Part shown: in pieces, positions 24,575 to 35,336 of the stretch
Layout: every line of letters begins with the position of its first letter
How positions within the stretch are numbered: the stretch's first letter is position 1
Assembly: GCF_026151205.1 (NCBI RefSeq)
Contig: NC_087073.1
Location: forward strand, 19,978,658-20,042,657
Source of the DNA: Bolinopsis microptera
Taxonomy: Eukaryota > Ctenophora > Tentaculata > Lobata > Bolinopsidae
DNA: 64,000 nt
Direction: 5' to 3'
Translations under genes and position numbers: made by a program
Notes under the pieces: generated by a model
The model's input: the letters and a program-made list of their open reading frames with translations, nothing else
The model's database searches: none
What the model was told of the DNA's origin: nothing

Positions 24575-25003
24575 ATAGGGAGCGTTCACATATAACATCA
24601 GCAAGATTTTAGCCAATTTTACCCCCCCCCCCCCCCCCCCCCTATTGACGTCAGCATTCGCCAGACCCCCTTGCCTTCTTAACCACCTTACTTAGTACTT
24701 ACCCCCTTCCGTCAGCCAGCGAGGGGGTATAGAAATGCTGACGGGTGTATGCAGGGAAAATAAGTATGCGACTGATATAAACAGTTGGTTCAACAGAGTT
24801 AAGTTCACTGAAGTACTAATATTAAGAAAGTTAGCGAAGTTTTATTGTTAATAATTTTGCCAAAATTCACGTTACATTTCTGCAAGGCTCAGACCCCCCC
24901 CCCCCCCCCCCCCCCGGCCCCCCGTTCAGCATTTCCAAATTCCAAACCATCTCTTTCCCCTCACGGCTGTTGACGTCATAATATGTGAACGCTCCCATAC
25001 CCA
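24575..25003. mobile_element. MITE-like TIR element with internal poly-C tracts
   Basis: The left end reads TAGGGAGCGTTCACATATAA. The right end is the imperfect complement (ATATGTGAACGCTCCCATA). Both poly-C tracts (24622-24642 and 24894-24915) lie inside, next to GACGTCA-containing sequence. No coding capacity. An internal segment (24728-24860) is repeated at 25567-25712 without the termini. Confidence 0.65.
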
Positions 25004-25566
25004 CAACTAAATTGTTCAATATTCCAGCTCGAACTTTTGAAGCTATCAATATAACTATAAGTGTAGACTGTCCCTCATCACGTCGAGACCAATGGAATGG
25101 ATATAATAGTTATTGCATAATTAGTGCACAATAATACTAATGGTGGTATGTCAACTAACTCCGCCCTAGTGACCCTATAATAGTACTAATTATAGTACCC
25201 TATTATAATAGTACTATATATTATGACTAGGTGGTATTAGGAGTCCTAATTTAGGACATGATGTGATGAGGTAAAGTATAGACTGACTCCGAAAAACAAA
25301 GACGTAAAACTAAAAGTTATTAAGAGTTTACGGGTACAAAACCAACAGAGATAAAACTTTGAAGGAGAGCCAAGTTTGAGCTATAATATGAAACAATTGC
25401 ACTGTCACACTTGAAATTTGTATCTGATGAGGGCGGTAGTAAACTGACCACAGCTATACTTATACCATATCATTTCCAATTTATTACTAAACTTTGAACT
25501 TATTTTCGATTTTTCACGTTTTGAGTACCTACGCCTTGAGTTGATCAGTACGATTAGTAAGTTTTC

Positions 25567-25712
25567 GTATAGAAATGCTGACGGGTGTAAGGAGGAAAAA
25601 TTAGTATGCGACTGATTTAAACAGTTGGTCAACAGAGTTCAGTTCACCGAGGTACTAATATTTATGATTAAGGAAATTAGAAAAGTTTTATTGTTGATAA
25701 AATTGCAAAGAG
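25567..25712. repeat. Diverged copy of the 24728-24860 segment
   Basis: Shares TATAGAAATGCTGACGGGTG and most of the following ~130 bp, including the GTATGCGACTGAT and AACAGAGTT blocks, with the interior of the TIR element at 24575-25003, in the same orientation with small indels. Likely a truncated second copy of that element family. Confidence 0.8.
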
Positions 25713-26322
25713 GGAGAATCTGCAATTTTGTTGGACAATTTGCTGAAAGGAAGGAATTTTAGCAATGAGGAATGTAAATTTGGACTACACTTTGTCTTTA
25801 GCAGTAAGGCAATTTGGATAATGAAATGGCGGATTGGCCAAATGAGCCTAAAAATGTTGGCCCCTTTCCGCCCCTTGCCAAGATTTTATATGGGGGCGGT
25901 CGCCCCCTGCCCCCCCCCCCCCTCTTCCTACACCCTTGGGCATGAATAATGATAATAAAATCGCTGTACGGTGGTTAAAAAGTCCTAATTCCAATATTTA
26001 AGTATATAGAACATAGCTATCATAAACTGCGAAATTTCGCTATCTTTCCTCGAACGCTTCTACTCGAGGCAATTATAGCGTGTCACCAATAGTACACATG
26101 GTGGAACCAGGATCTGAGCACAAATTAATTGGATCAACGTGTTCTGTCCCTTTTGTTTCTTTTGTCCCATTTGCTCCCTTTGTAACGAAGCCACAGATTT
26201 AGGCGATTATATTTCTGAACTGCAAACGAACTGACGATTTTTTTCAATCACTTAATTAAAGTAATGTTGTCGATGGAACTCATACACACATCTAACGACA
26301 TTACCTAATTACTCTCACCCAG

Positions 26323-26444
26323 GCCATGCAAATCAGGGGGAGGATTTTGTAGAAGCCGCGGTAAATTATTTTCTGGGCAAAATGTTCCAGGAGAAGACTC
26401 AGTCTACATTCGCATTGTTTATAGATGTGGATTCTTGTGGGGAG
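26323..26444 (+). other. Orphan exon-like open stretch
   Basis: A good acceptor (ACTCTCACCCAG) and donor (GAG|GTGAGG) bound 122 bp. The frame HANQGEDFVEAAVNYFLGKM... through ...FIDVDSCGE is fully open and protein-like; a second frame is open too. It could be an exon of an unrecognised gene. Splicing from a weak GT inside the metallophosphoesterase stop region would keep phase, but I have no reason to prefer that. No family recognised. Confidence 0.3.
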
Positions 26445-27785
26445 GTGAGGTACATTTGTTTAATTTAATAGTAATTAATACTTGCACAGCAGAGGAGAGG
26501 TAGTGCACATTTTGTATTATGGAACGCTTGTAACGCTTGTAACTCCTTCTTGTTACCCCCAGCCTCCCGCCCCCCCCCCCCCCCCCCCCCCTTTGAAGGT
26601 CCCGAATTATTTTCTGAACGAATACCTTAGCGGAGAGATGAAAGACTATCGTGGTAACTCGTACTCTGTTTTAAAGATCTAGATTGTAGAGTACGTTATA
26701 TAAATATCTACCACATACCACACTTTATATTATGAATTATCACAATCGACTAGTTACCGAGTACCGCTCTAGAGATTTGACTGCTGAACCGGAAACAGTC
26801 GGATATCAATCTATTGTCCTGACTGCTAGACCAGAACCGAGTGGCAAACAGGAGAATTAAAACTATATTGAAAGATTCTGGAATTTCTAACCGCTGGTTC
26901 CTTATAGATGTCAGAAAATTGTTTTATCTGCCATTGAACCCTCTGATCCTATGATCTTTCATATCTGCGCAAATAAAATGACTAGGCAGGATTGGCGATT
27001 AATTTTTGCAGGAATCAGATTAAGGCTTTAAATTGATTACCAGCCTTACTGCAAAACCTGCCATATTAGATGGCAGGATACGCCCTTGCATTTCGACCTT
27101 TCGTGACGTGTAGAAGGAGGTGCAAGGCCAGACATTTTATATTGGAAACAGTTTGTCCCAGCATAAATGGATTAAATTGAAACACAGATCGCCAAAGCAT
27201 TTCAGCCGTAAATAAATCCCATGACCCGTTTAGTAATCCACTTTCAGTGTTTACCGCAATATTGCAGTAATAATGGGGTAAAAGAATCATTGTCTGAAAA
27301 TATCAAGTGCTGTGGTTTTACTTTTATTGATCAGAGCTGCCCTAGGGGACCAGGATTCCCACATATTGTTTAATTACTGACTTGAACATGAAGCTAAGAT
27401 TTATGAATGCAGGCAAAATGGATCCGATCACAGACCGAAATTTTCGACGACCCCTATAACTCACTTACTTGACTCTGTAGGAGCGATTGAACTGCGAGGG
27501 AAATGTTTGGGTTTTTACAAAGACATTAAAGTCATTCACCAGCTCGTCGACGACAGTTATACTGTGAACTGTCGCAGTACCGTCGCAGTAATGCCATCCC
27601 TGTGTTATAATAATAATAGGATAAAATGAACTGCTGTGAACTGTGGCAATGAACCTTATATTACGGCCCGACCAGTACACTACACGGGAAGCTGGGTAGA
27701 TTTAGTTTCCATGTAGTCTCATCAAGCAGGTGCTAAGAGCTGGTAAGTTGTCGTGAAGTCATTAAACAGTTCAAGTTGTTTTCAG

Positions 27786-27934
27786 GAGAAGAGATGAGTT
27801 TGTTAGAAACTTTTGATAACCTCATTTCACCCTCAATTAACTCAAAAGCTTTTTCTGTGACAATCTGCTGTCCGAACATTCCTAATGATCAGGGTCCTAA
27901 TGATCAGGGTCAACACGACTTCTGTCGAAATTAA
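27786..27934 (+). other. Orphan terminal exon-like ORF (46 codons from ATG)
   Basis: Follows a TTTTCAG acceptor and reads EEMSLLETFDNLISPSINSK ... to a TAA at 27932-27934, with a short NDQGPNDQGQ duplication. The length is modest and no family is recognised. Its entry phase does not fit the natural end of the orphan exon at 26323-26444 in that exon's better frame. Could be a relic. Confidence 0.25.
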
Positions 27935-28557
27935 GGTCAATTTTTGGTTAGGGTTTCTTATTCGTACAAGAGTCGTGTCCGGACAAGATTCACCGCCCAT
28001 TTATGATTTGAGGGGAATTTACCAACAGTTTCTTGGGAATGTTTGATGTGAAAACTCTTCACAATTGTTGAGCTATTGTATTCATCCTGTATCTCTACTA
28101 TAATTCAAAGAATTATTTCTGTACGACCGCCCACGTGCAAATCAGATGAGAAATAGGAAGTTGCAAAGTAACCATGGTAACGGGGGTTATTGCACGCACG
28201 TGCACGTGCAAAGATTGTTTTTAACGTCATTTTTATCGGTTTTGTTTCAATATTACGTTGCGAGCAACATTTTAATCGGCTGTATCTTCGGTTGTGTAGG
28301 ATATTTTGACGCGATTTAAACTTACTAACAAAAAAATACTATTAGCAATTCCTCCCTGTGACCACGGGTTTTCTAGTTATACATAATAATAATATCTACG
28401 TCAATGTCGATGTTATGTATATTATTAAAATATAATTCCTAAGATTGGATTTGAGATTGACGTCGATATGAAAAAGTGTTTTTTGTAAGCAAGTGACACT
28501 TTGGAATATTCTCGAGAAGACTTAGACACTTTTTGATGAATGACCTGCAATCACTGC

Positions 28558-28842
28558 CTAAGCCACATCTGACATCATTGTAAAAATTTCATAATTGAAT
28601 ACTACGCCCTCGGATCGTCGAAAGTAACCGATTTTTTCTTGACAGAAAATAGAGCAATTAGGCACTCTCGCCGTATTATTTTCTAAATTGACGCAGCTGG
28701 TATCATTCGATTCCAAACTTCGAACGAACGAAGATGTCAACTTGCTCGCTAACTCAATTGCCTTGGACACCAGTAATTCCCATTGAGGGGTAGTTAGAAT
28801 GGATTGTTTGGTTATAAACATTGACCGAGACCCCGTTTTCAT
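28558..28842 (-). CDS. Hypothetical 94-aa ORF
   Basis: Single open frame starting MKTGSRSMFITKQSILTTPQ, containing SKAIELASKLTSSFVRSLES and a few Cys, with no hydrophobic leader. Composition is plausibly coding, but there is no recognisable domain, promoter or poly(A) signal, and no neighbouring exon that fits. May be a chance frame or a relic. Confidence 0.22.
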   Translation of the reverse strand: MKTGSRSMFITKQSILTTPQWELLVSKAIELASKLTSSFVRSLESNDTSCVNLENNTARVPNCSIFCQEKIGYFRRSEGVVFNYEIFTMMSDVA

Positions 28843-29341
28843 TTAGGGAAGCTCATTATTTCATACGTACTTCAATTAGAGTAATTACTGATTGGGGAAT
28901 ATAAACGACTTCAGTGGTTAAATGGTGTTAGATTTACCGTTTCTCTTCTCTGAAGATCAACTATTTAATGTCCAAACCCTTTTGCCAGACCAGACTGACC
29001 CTAATAATCTAATGCAGAAGCTGTAAGCAGTAGGTGAAGGTTCTTAAGTTTAGCGTGGCCGCATGAAACTTTAAGTTTATCGTAATTTGTATTCCTTGAG
29101 AGTGGATGGTGTTTCATGTTTAAGTTGGAGTAATTTTTGGCTGTTAAGACTATATAACCCGATGTGGCGATGTAATGATGTATTAGTCCCTCAATCTCCG
29201 TCAGTGGCGATTGGCGAACCGACCGCGCCCCCGGCCGCTATATCCCCGCTTTGCGGAAGGGGGGGGGGGGGGGCATTTATCCGAATTTAAGTTCTTTTTC
29301 AAAGCAAAATCGCCCAATTTTTGTATTATCCCGTCCAATTC

Positions 29342-29729
29342 GGATGATGATTAATTACTCTACACTCGACTGTTACGTGACATTTTAACACGTCCTCTAG
29401 CAGGTGGCTCTGAATGACTATTCGAAACCCTAATCCTCTAATCTGATCCCAACCCTAACCCTAACCCAATCCCTAAATGAAGCATATGCTGAAACCCTAA
29501 CCCTAACGAGAAATTATACCAACTTTCTTATATGGTAATATCACGTGATCTGATCGATACAGTTTTTTGCCGATATCTCGCTAGTATAGGGGAGCATTTT
29601 AACCCTATGTCATCATGTGGGGTAATTCGGAATCAGCGTCCGAAAATACATCGAATCAGGTGGATTTCAACTGTCAGGGGCCTTTAGAAAAATCTCGAAG
29701 ATCGACTGTAGAGTGATTTAGCACGCTCG
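29342..29729. mobile_element. TIR element with telomere-like CCCTAA hexamers (copy 1, complete)
   Basis: A 388-bp element flanked by the 9-bp direct repeat GTCCAATTC (29333-29341 and 29730-29738). The termini are imperfect inverted repeats around TCACTCTACACTCGA. The interior holds several CCCTAA units, and a related copy lies at the right end of the window (63699-64000). No coding capacity. The shared boundaries and target duplication show that it moves as a unit and is not a telomere scar. Confidence 0.85.
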
Positions 29730-30762
29730 GTCCAATTCAATGTTCGGTCGAAGTGAATAAATATTTGGGGTACTTTTTGCTTCGGGGGGAGGGGAGGGGG
29801 CGGCAAAAAAAGGAGGCCAGGTACGTTTGGCCACTGATCTCCGTGCTTATGTATTTATACTTCCACTGTCCTGTGAAAAGTTTACTCGTTTGCTCTGATC
29901 CCACTTAAAATCAAGCAAGATCTTAACCTTGGTAAAATATGTTCAAAAAACAAAAATTAACAACTATAACGCATTTTTCACAGAAAAGTTACAAATTTTT
30001 GGCTAAGATATTTATGCAATTCCAGCGGGTTCAATATCTTCAGGGGAGGCTTAAAGTAGTGTCGTTTCAATACTGAAACGTTGATCACTATTTTTCGTTG
30101 CAATCGGTCAGATCTATTGTTAGAAAAGGCAAGAATTGTAGCCATTGGATGTGACAGTTCGATATACGGGATAAACGGTCGACTGCTTCAGAGGTGTCCC
30201 GAGACACAATAACGGCCTACAATTATTCAAATCATGAGAGCAGCTGAATCGGAGTATTCGGTATCAATATTCATGGAATGCGCAAAAACAAATTTCCCTA
30301 AAAATGAGATTCTGTCGCAAATTAAGAAGGCTTTGTCGAAAGGGAGGCTTCGTAGGAGAGGAGCACGTCAATCGGGCACTACAAAAAGGAAGGTTCAATC
30401 GTTGGTTGTCACTGTTGAGTCCGAGGTTTACATTGTGGTGGTATCCATCTTCGGCACAGCTGGTCAGGAGTCATGGATCGAGAAAAACTTAATTCTACTT
30501 TCTGATGTTTTTTAATGTTACGTTTGACATTTGACCCTAACCATTGTTAGGGTCAACTAACCTTAACTAATCTTAACTAGGGCAAATAACATCGAAAATT
30601 TTTTTCCAAATCGACAAATATTTCCCTTCATTTTTCCACTAACAAAACTGCCACAGGTTTTATGGAGGAATAGTCCACTGAAGAACCTGCAGAACAAAGC
30701 CACCGAACAAAGTGAAGTGCGCAAACTCCAGACTAAATAGCAGACCAGTTATAAACCACAGC

Positions 30763-30990
30763 ATGAGGTCTACCAAGATGATAATTCTACTGACCCTCGT
30801 TGCGCTAATAGCTTCCAGAACCCTCGAAGAAAATGGTCAGACTATTGGATGGGGCCGGAAAATAGCCGCGGCAGAAGAGGTTGTTGGAGATCGTGACACA
30901 ATTGCAGATGGAAGGCTCGTTTTAGGGATGGCAGAAGAGGAGCAAAGCCTCGGACTAGGTTACGGGGAAGAACGACAAATTTTAGAATAA
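30763..30990 (+). CDS. Small secreted acidic precursor, family member 1 (75 aa)
   Basis: Start chosen at MRSTKMIILL because the other three family members start at the same distance before the leader; an in-frame ATG at 30712 would add 17 residues. A signal peptide (IILLTLVALIAS) is followed by a conserved acidic lead (TLEEN) and motif A, GQTIGWGRK. Near the C terminus comes motif B, EEEQSLGLGYGEE. No Cys in the mature part. I do not recognise the family. If processed like known cnidarian precursors (acidic residue before Gln, Gly as amide donor before a basic residue), motif A could release a pyroGlu-TIGW-amide; this is inference. Poly(A) signal AATAAA at 31128-31133. Confidence 0.72.
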   Translation: MRSTKMIILLTLVALIASRTLEENGQTIGWGRKIAAAEEVVGDRDTIADGRLVLGMAEEEQSLGLGYGEERQILE

Positions 30991-31127
30991 GTGAAGTACA
31001 TCACCTGATGAGAGGGCCTATGTCATGGCCCAACTTTACGGCCCTTTCTTTCAAGGAATGGCCGGGAACTTAAGTCACGCAGCATAAACTGTGATCTTGT
31101 TATTTTCATTGCTTGCGTTTACCAAGG

Positions 31128-31133
31128 AATAAA
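31128..31133 (+). terminator. Poly(A) signal AATAAA of family member 1
   Basis: AATAAA lies about 140 bp after the stop codon of the precursor at 30763-30990, at a usual distance for a short 3' UTR. Confidence 0.5.
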
Positions 31134-31839
31134 TGATTTCACGGTCTTAAATTGATTCTGAGATTTTTTTTAACCGCAAGTCGGTATTTGGGATTTTGTT
31201 ATAATCATGATACTAGATTACGCATTTTGAAAATAAAGCATTATTACTCTAATCAACCAAGGATGTGAAGTGTGAACACTATGATCTCACCTTATAAATC
31301 CGTAAAAATTAATTGCATATCAACTGGATCATTACTGTACGTAAATCTGCTTGAAAACAACATTTATTTTTACAAATAGTAGATGCCACTTGTAGCTTTG
31401 TTGGGCAGCCAGATAATTTCAAAATTTTCTTTGAAAAATTGCATGTTTGATCAGTGTATGCACATTGTTCAAAGATGGTACATTATATTTATAAAAATTA
31501 TAAAAGATCTTTGAAGTTTAATTAATTTAGCAATAATTTTCGTTGGTCGAAATTTAGAAATTATAGTTGATCTTTGTAGTTTAAATTTAGTATATGATCG
31601 GCGATCATTTTTGTTGGTCGAAGTTCAAAATTTTTAAAGGCTTCGTACTTGTAGAAGCATTTTGAGGCTTACATAAGGTTTTCGGCAGGCTACAGCACCT
31701 CTTCAAATCTGTACAAACATTTTATGCTTATTTAGTGTTGTTGATTTTACGTATGTCAGCAAATTTATTCAGTCAATATATTTACATGAATTACATCTAT
31801 TATAATATGCTGATTCGAACCATTTTTCCACCAGTGTGG

Positions 31840-31847
31840 TATAAAAA
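31840..31847 (+). promoter_or_regulatory. TATA box of family member 2
   Basis: TATAAAAA lies about 94 bp upstream of the ATG at 31934. That allows a 5' UTR of roughly 60 bp, with no intron needed. Confidence 0.5.
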
Positions 31848-31933
31848 ACTAACAGAATCACAGCAGGATTAGGAGAAAGTTGTGACTGAAGCAAAGAGGA
31901 AATTCCAATAAACAACAAGACCTATTTTACGTC

Positions 31934-32161
31934 ATGCCACTCACCAAGATGATCATTTGCTTTAGCCTTCTGTTAGTGGTGACCTCCACAACCTTCGAAG
32001 ACGATGGACAGACCTTTGGATTGGGGCACAAGGTTCTCTGGGCTGATGCACTTGCAGAGGAAAACCTTGAAAAGGAGGTGCCACTCAAAGCAGGCGGGTT
32101 AGAATCTACAGAAGAAGAACAGCACTTTGGTGTTGGAAAGCGTGCTGACGAGAGTACCTAG
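31934..32161 (+). CDS. Small secreted acidic precursor, family member 2 (75 aa)
   Basis: The signal peptide MPLTKMIICFSLLLVVTS is followed by TTFEDD and motif A, GQTFGLGHK. A middle segment rich in Ala/Glu/Leu leads to motif B, EEEQHFGVGKRADE. Here motif B is followed by Gly-Lys-Arg, a classic amidation and cleavage site, so a pyroGlu-HFGV-amide is conceivable (inference). Same length and plan as the members at 30763, 34072 and 45159, on the same strand. Single exon, with a TATA box upstream. Family not recognised. Confidence 0.72.
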   Translation: MPLTKMIICFSLLLVVTSTTFEDDGQTFGLGHKVLWADALAEENLEKEVPLKAGGLESTEEEQHFGVGKRADEST

Positions 32162-32934
32162 ACAGTGGTAGCTTGGTCTGGAGCAAGATGTGGCTGGATG
32201 TTCATGTCATCTGAACACCGCCTCCATATCTAGACTGGGAGTAAAGGGGGTCCGCCGCCTTTTGATGCCACTTTGCACTGTACAAACGGCAAAATTTGGT
32301 TTAATCTGCTTCTTCCCTTGGCTTTAGTATCAAACAATAACCGACGAAAGAAAAATATGTGCATATTTGGCTATTTTGAAGTTTAAGACATCCTTTGCTA
32401 CTGCCATACTTATATTTATATATTGCTGTAAAGGTTTGGTGATTTAAGATGAGCATCTGAATCCCTCACCCCACCCCCTAAAACATTTCAATCTCTGCTG
32501 ATATGGCACAATACAAGCGATTCATAATATTTGCCATTTTTACTTTATATTAATTTAGCGTTAACGATCATGGGGGTGATTGAAGTAAACTGGTATAGAG
32601 GATAAATGACAATATCCATGGATCGCAAAGATTATTATTGATATGTTTTTTGATACAATTGTTTCGTATCTATCGGCCTAAAGCCAGGCATGTATTATAA
32701 CTGTATACTATTACGTTTGTATGCTAAAATAACGTGTGTTCACTGCAAGTCTAATTAAACAGAATTACTGATAAATTACCATAAATTTAAAAGATCTATA
32801 ATTTTAGATTTTGGATTAAGGGTTCTTCCAGTTGAAATTGGCTATTTTTAATTGATCGGAATTTCAGTATTTAAGAGTAGCTACAAATGTTTAAAATGTG
32901 TTTCTCTTCAGGATCCCACAGGAACACAGCAACA

Positions 32935-33138
32935 ATGGGAAAAACGAAGCTACTTTTAAATTTAACAGCGTGTTTTACGGCTTCGCTGGTTTTAAAAAAC
33001 GTACAAGAGAGTGAAGAGCTTAGAAAGCCCGAGTTGCTGATTGGTTTGAAGACCTTTTCGAAGTGGAAACGCACATGTTCGGACGGTAGCGAAGCACTAC
33101 AACTAAAACTGATCCTTGCCGAACATGATATTGATTAA
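32935..33138 (+). CDS. Small ORF inside the secreted-precursor cluster (67 aa)
   Basis: Starts MGKTKLLLNLTACFTASLVL, a leader-like stretch, then a basic and acidic mixture with a single later Cys (RTCSDGSE). It lies between members 2 and 3 of the precursor family on the same strand, but has neither motif A nor motif B. It may be a degenerate copy, an unrelated gene or a chance frame. Confidence 0.25.
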   Translation: MGKTKLLLNLTACFTASLVLKNVQESEELRKPELLIGLKTFSKWKRTCSDGSEALQLKLILAEHDID

Positions 33139-33229
33139 ACAAGTGGCTCACAGTGGATTATGGAAGTGGACATTTTTCATAAATATAAGTAGAACTGATT
33201 TTAACTTTCATGATTTATAGTGTTTAGAT

Positions 33230-33610
33230 CAGGCTTGTCTGCCGCCACCGAATGCCGCCTGGTTATTTGGCCACGCCGAACGTCGTCGATACAACCGGCC
33301 TGGCGTAAAGCGGCTTGCTTCTTTTGATTTTTCGAAATTTTCAAATCTTTCAAATATTTACTTTAAATACGCTGCCATGCACTATACTGCTCCAAACATA
33401 ACGATTTTCTGTAAAAGAAAATGTAATACTAATTGGACTCACTGCACCTTTTATTTTATTTTAAAGTTTGAAAATCAATTTTGTTTTCAAACACAGCAAT
33501 TACTGAATAGCACTAACATTTACTTTAACTTGATTTCACTCCGGCACCGGTGTTACTGTTATTTTGGTCAACGCCGCCACCGATCACTTGAACCACGGCG
33601 GACAAGCCTG
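33230..33610. mobile_element. hAT-type MITE, 381 bp, with 8-bp target duplication
   Basis: The left end reads CAGGCTTGTCTGCCG; the right end is its near-complement (CGGCGGACAAGCCTG). GTTTAGAT occurs immediately outside both ends (33222-33229 and 33611-33618), the 8-bp duplication expected of hAT transposition. No transposase inside. The TIR is unlike that of the larger hAT at 40636, so it is a different family. Confidence 0.88.
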
Positions 33611-34071
33611 GTTTAGATCTCGGATCGTCATCCGAATAGCTTTGATGATGCAATTTTTCGAAAATATATATATGTTTTGGGCACAATTGTTAGGGCAAAT
33701 TCGACCTGTCGCGTCGAAGGGAAATCTCCCATTAAAACATTAAGATCAATAACAGTATCAGATTGTTTGTATCATGACTGTCGATGAATTTTAATTGTCA
33801 ATTCAACCACGACCCACGATTTGACAAAATTGAATAATTCCGCTGTTATTTCCATCTATTTATATATTAAATTTATCATATTCCACGATTTTTATTGAAT
33901 GAAAAGTCAGCTCCATTTCCAAAATTGTTGTCCTCTGTGTCTCTGAGATAATATATCGGTTATTGAATATAGTTTTACTGGTGTATTTGATTTATATTAA
34001 TCCAATTTAAAAAACAAACCACACTCGTCTAGGGATGAAAAGAAGATAAGACTTTACAAAAAGATAAGAAC

Positions 34072-34290
34072 ATGTGCAAAGGAATCCTCTGCTTAACCCT
34101 CCTTGCTCTGGTCACCTCCTCGACAATAGATGATAACGACCAGGCCTTCGGATTAGGAGTTAAAACTGGCTTGTCTGGGGAACTTTCTGGAGATGCAGAC
34201 TCGATATTTGGGGGAGTAATCTTGGAGATGGAGGAGGAGCAGGGGTTTGGATTTGGCAATAAAGAAGAAATTCTCATTGATCTGACGTGA
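34072..34290 (+). CDS. Small secreted acidic precursor, family member 3 (72 aa)
   Basis: The signal peptide MCKGILCLTLLALVTSS is followed by TIDDN, motif A (DQAFGLGVK), a Gly/Ser/Asp-rich middle, and motif B (MEEEQGFGFGNKEE). The plan is that of the family, but the basic residue is not adjacent to the motif A Gly (GVK), so amidation is less expected here. Poly(A) signals (AATAAATAAA) occur near 34652. Same strand as the other members. Confidence 0.7.
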   Translation: MCKGILCLTLLALVTSSTIDDNDQAFGLGVKTGLSGELSGDADSIFGGVILEMEEEQGFGFGNKEEILIDLT

Positions 34291-34538
34291 CCGTGTTATT
34301 TTATGAATTTTACTAAGCATATAAACAGGACACTGCACATTTGTCTTTAATAATCGAAGGAGTATCTTACTCCTCGATACTTTTTTGGGAAAAACGTTTA
34401 TTGAATTGTTTAATGTGTTATTTTTGATGATATTTCCTGCATTAAAAGAATTGTTCTTATTTGCTTACCGCATAAATGTACAAATTAGAAATCAATTTGG
34501 TTTTGAAATAGTAATAAATGATGAGATCATAATTACAA

Positions 34539-34561
34539 GGGGGGGGGGGGGGGGGGGGGGG
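34539..34561. repeat. Poly-G tract, 23 bp
   Basis: Uninterrupted G run, one of eight long G/C homopolymers in 24-40 kb. Length in the assembly may be inexact. Confidence 0.9.
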
Positions 34562-35091
34562 TGGGGGGCAAAAGTCAGTACCCATACGTTGGCCTTAATA
34601 GCTCAGTCACTGTCACTGAGTGCCCAATTGAAATTACAATTGAATTCCATGCAATAAATAAAACACACATTATTTGGAGATAGGCCAAGAAATAAGTTTA
34701 CTCTCGCAGGAAACAAAAACTCGCACACAGTAGACTATAGACTTATAGAGTGTAGAACATGTTGTATGCTAAGAAAATATGCCCTCAAAAATAAAATAAA
34801 ACAAAAAGAAATTGTTTAAAGATTTACGTATTGGACGAAATCGCAAACCCAAAAACATAAAATTAATTTAATTTAAAGATTTGATTTTTTAATTAGTTTC
34901 ACCAAATTCAAATAAAAAATATCTTCTAATGAATTTATCACTAATTCAATGTTCCTTCATTTTATATTTAATCTAAATGTAGCTTTAAAAAATCTTTTAG
35001 TTCGAAGGGCCTAAAAATTGATTCGAAATTGTCCGGTCCATCGCTGCTCAAACATATAACTTTAAATGTCCTTTAGTTTCGCTAGCTCATC

Positions 35092-35196
35092 ATGAAGTGC
35101 CTCATTAGCTTATTGCTTTTTGGAATATGCAGTCTTTTCACAGTAGTTGATGTTCTTTGTTACTCAACTATAAGCGTCCTGAAATTATCAATGTAA
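35092..35196 (+). other. 34-codon hydrophobic ORF in a duplicated segment
   Basis: MKCLISLLLFGICSLFTVVD followed by VLCYSTIS resembles a signal peptide plus the start of a Cys-rich secreted protein. The segment 35077-35235 is repeated in diverged form at 36425-36562, where the ATG is lost. No donor of good quality follows, so it could be a lone first exon or a chance frame. On the minus strand the two copies share a splice-acceptor-like CATTGATAATTTCAG. Confidence 0.25.
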
Positions 35197-35238
35197 AAAT
35201 ATGTTCCAGTACAACAAAACAATTATTTCAACATTGAT

Positions 35239-35336
35239 CACCAGTGTCACAACTCACAAAGTTAATTACCAGTGTCGCAAAGTTAATTACCAGTGTCACA
35301 AAGTTAATTACCAGTGTTACAAAGTTAATTAATTAT
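35239..35336. repeat. 21-bp tandem repeat, about 4 copies
   Basis: Tandem copies of ACCAGTGTCACAAAGTTAATT with single-base differences. Confidence 0.85.

Larger units (their letters stand above)
23540..30700. other. Repeat-rich interval without a confident gene
   Basis: Holds most of the window's long G or C homopolymers (24243-24262, 24622-24642, 24894-24915, 25910-25922, 26570-26591, 29259-29273), a TIR element at about 24575-25003, a diverged direct repeat (24728-24860 and 25567-25712), orphan exon-like stretches at 26323-26444 and 27786-27934, and the CCCTAA-bearing element at 29342-29729. A 93-codon open frame at 30234-30515 has no feature that persuades me it is a gene. Confidence 0.6.

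Noticed and set aside
29440-29510. Interstitial telomere or chromosome fusion scar
   Set aside because: The CCCTAA block is inside a TIR element with a 9-bp target duplication and occurs again in a second copy of that element.
33377-33616. 79-codon ORF
   Set aside because: Lies inside the hAT-type MITE 33230-33610 and has no protein-like features.
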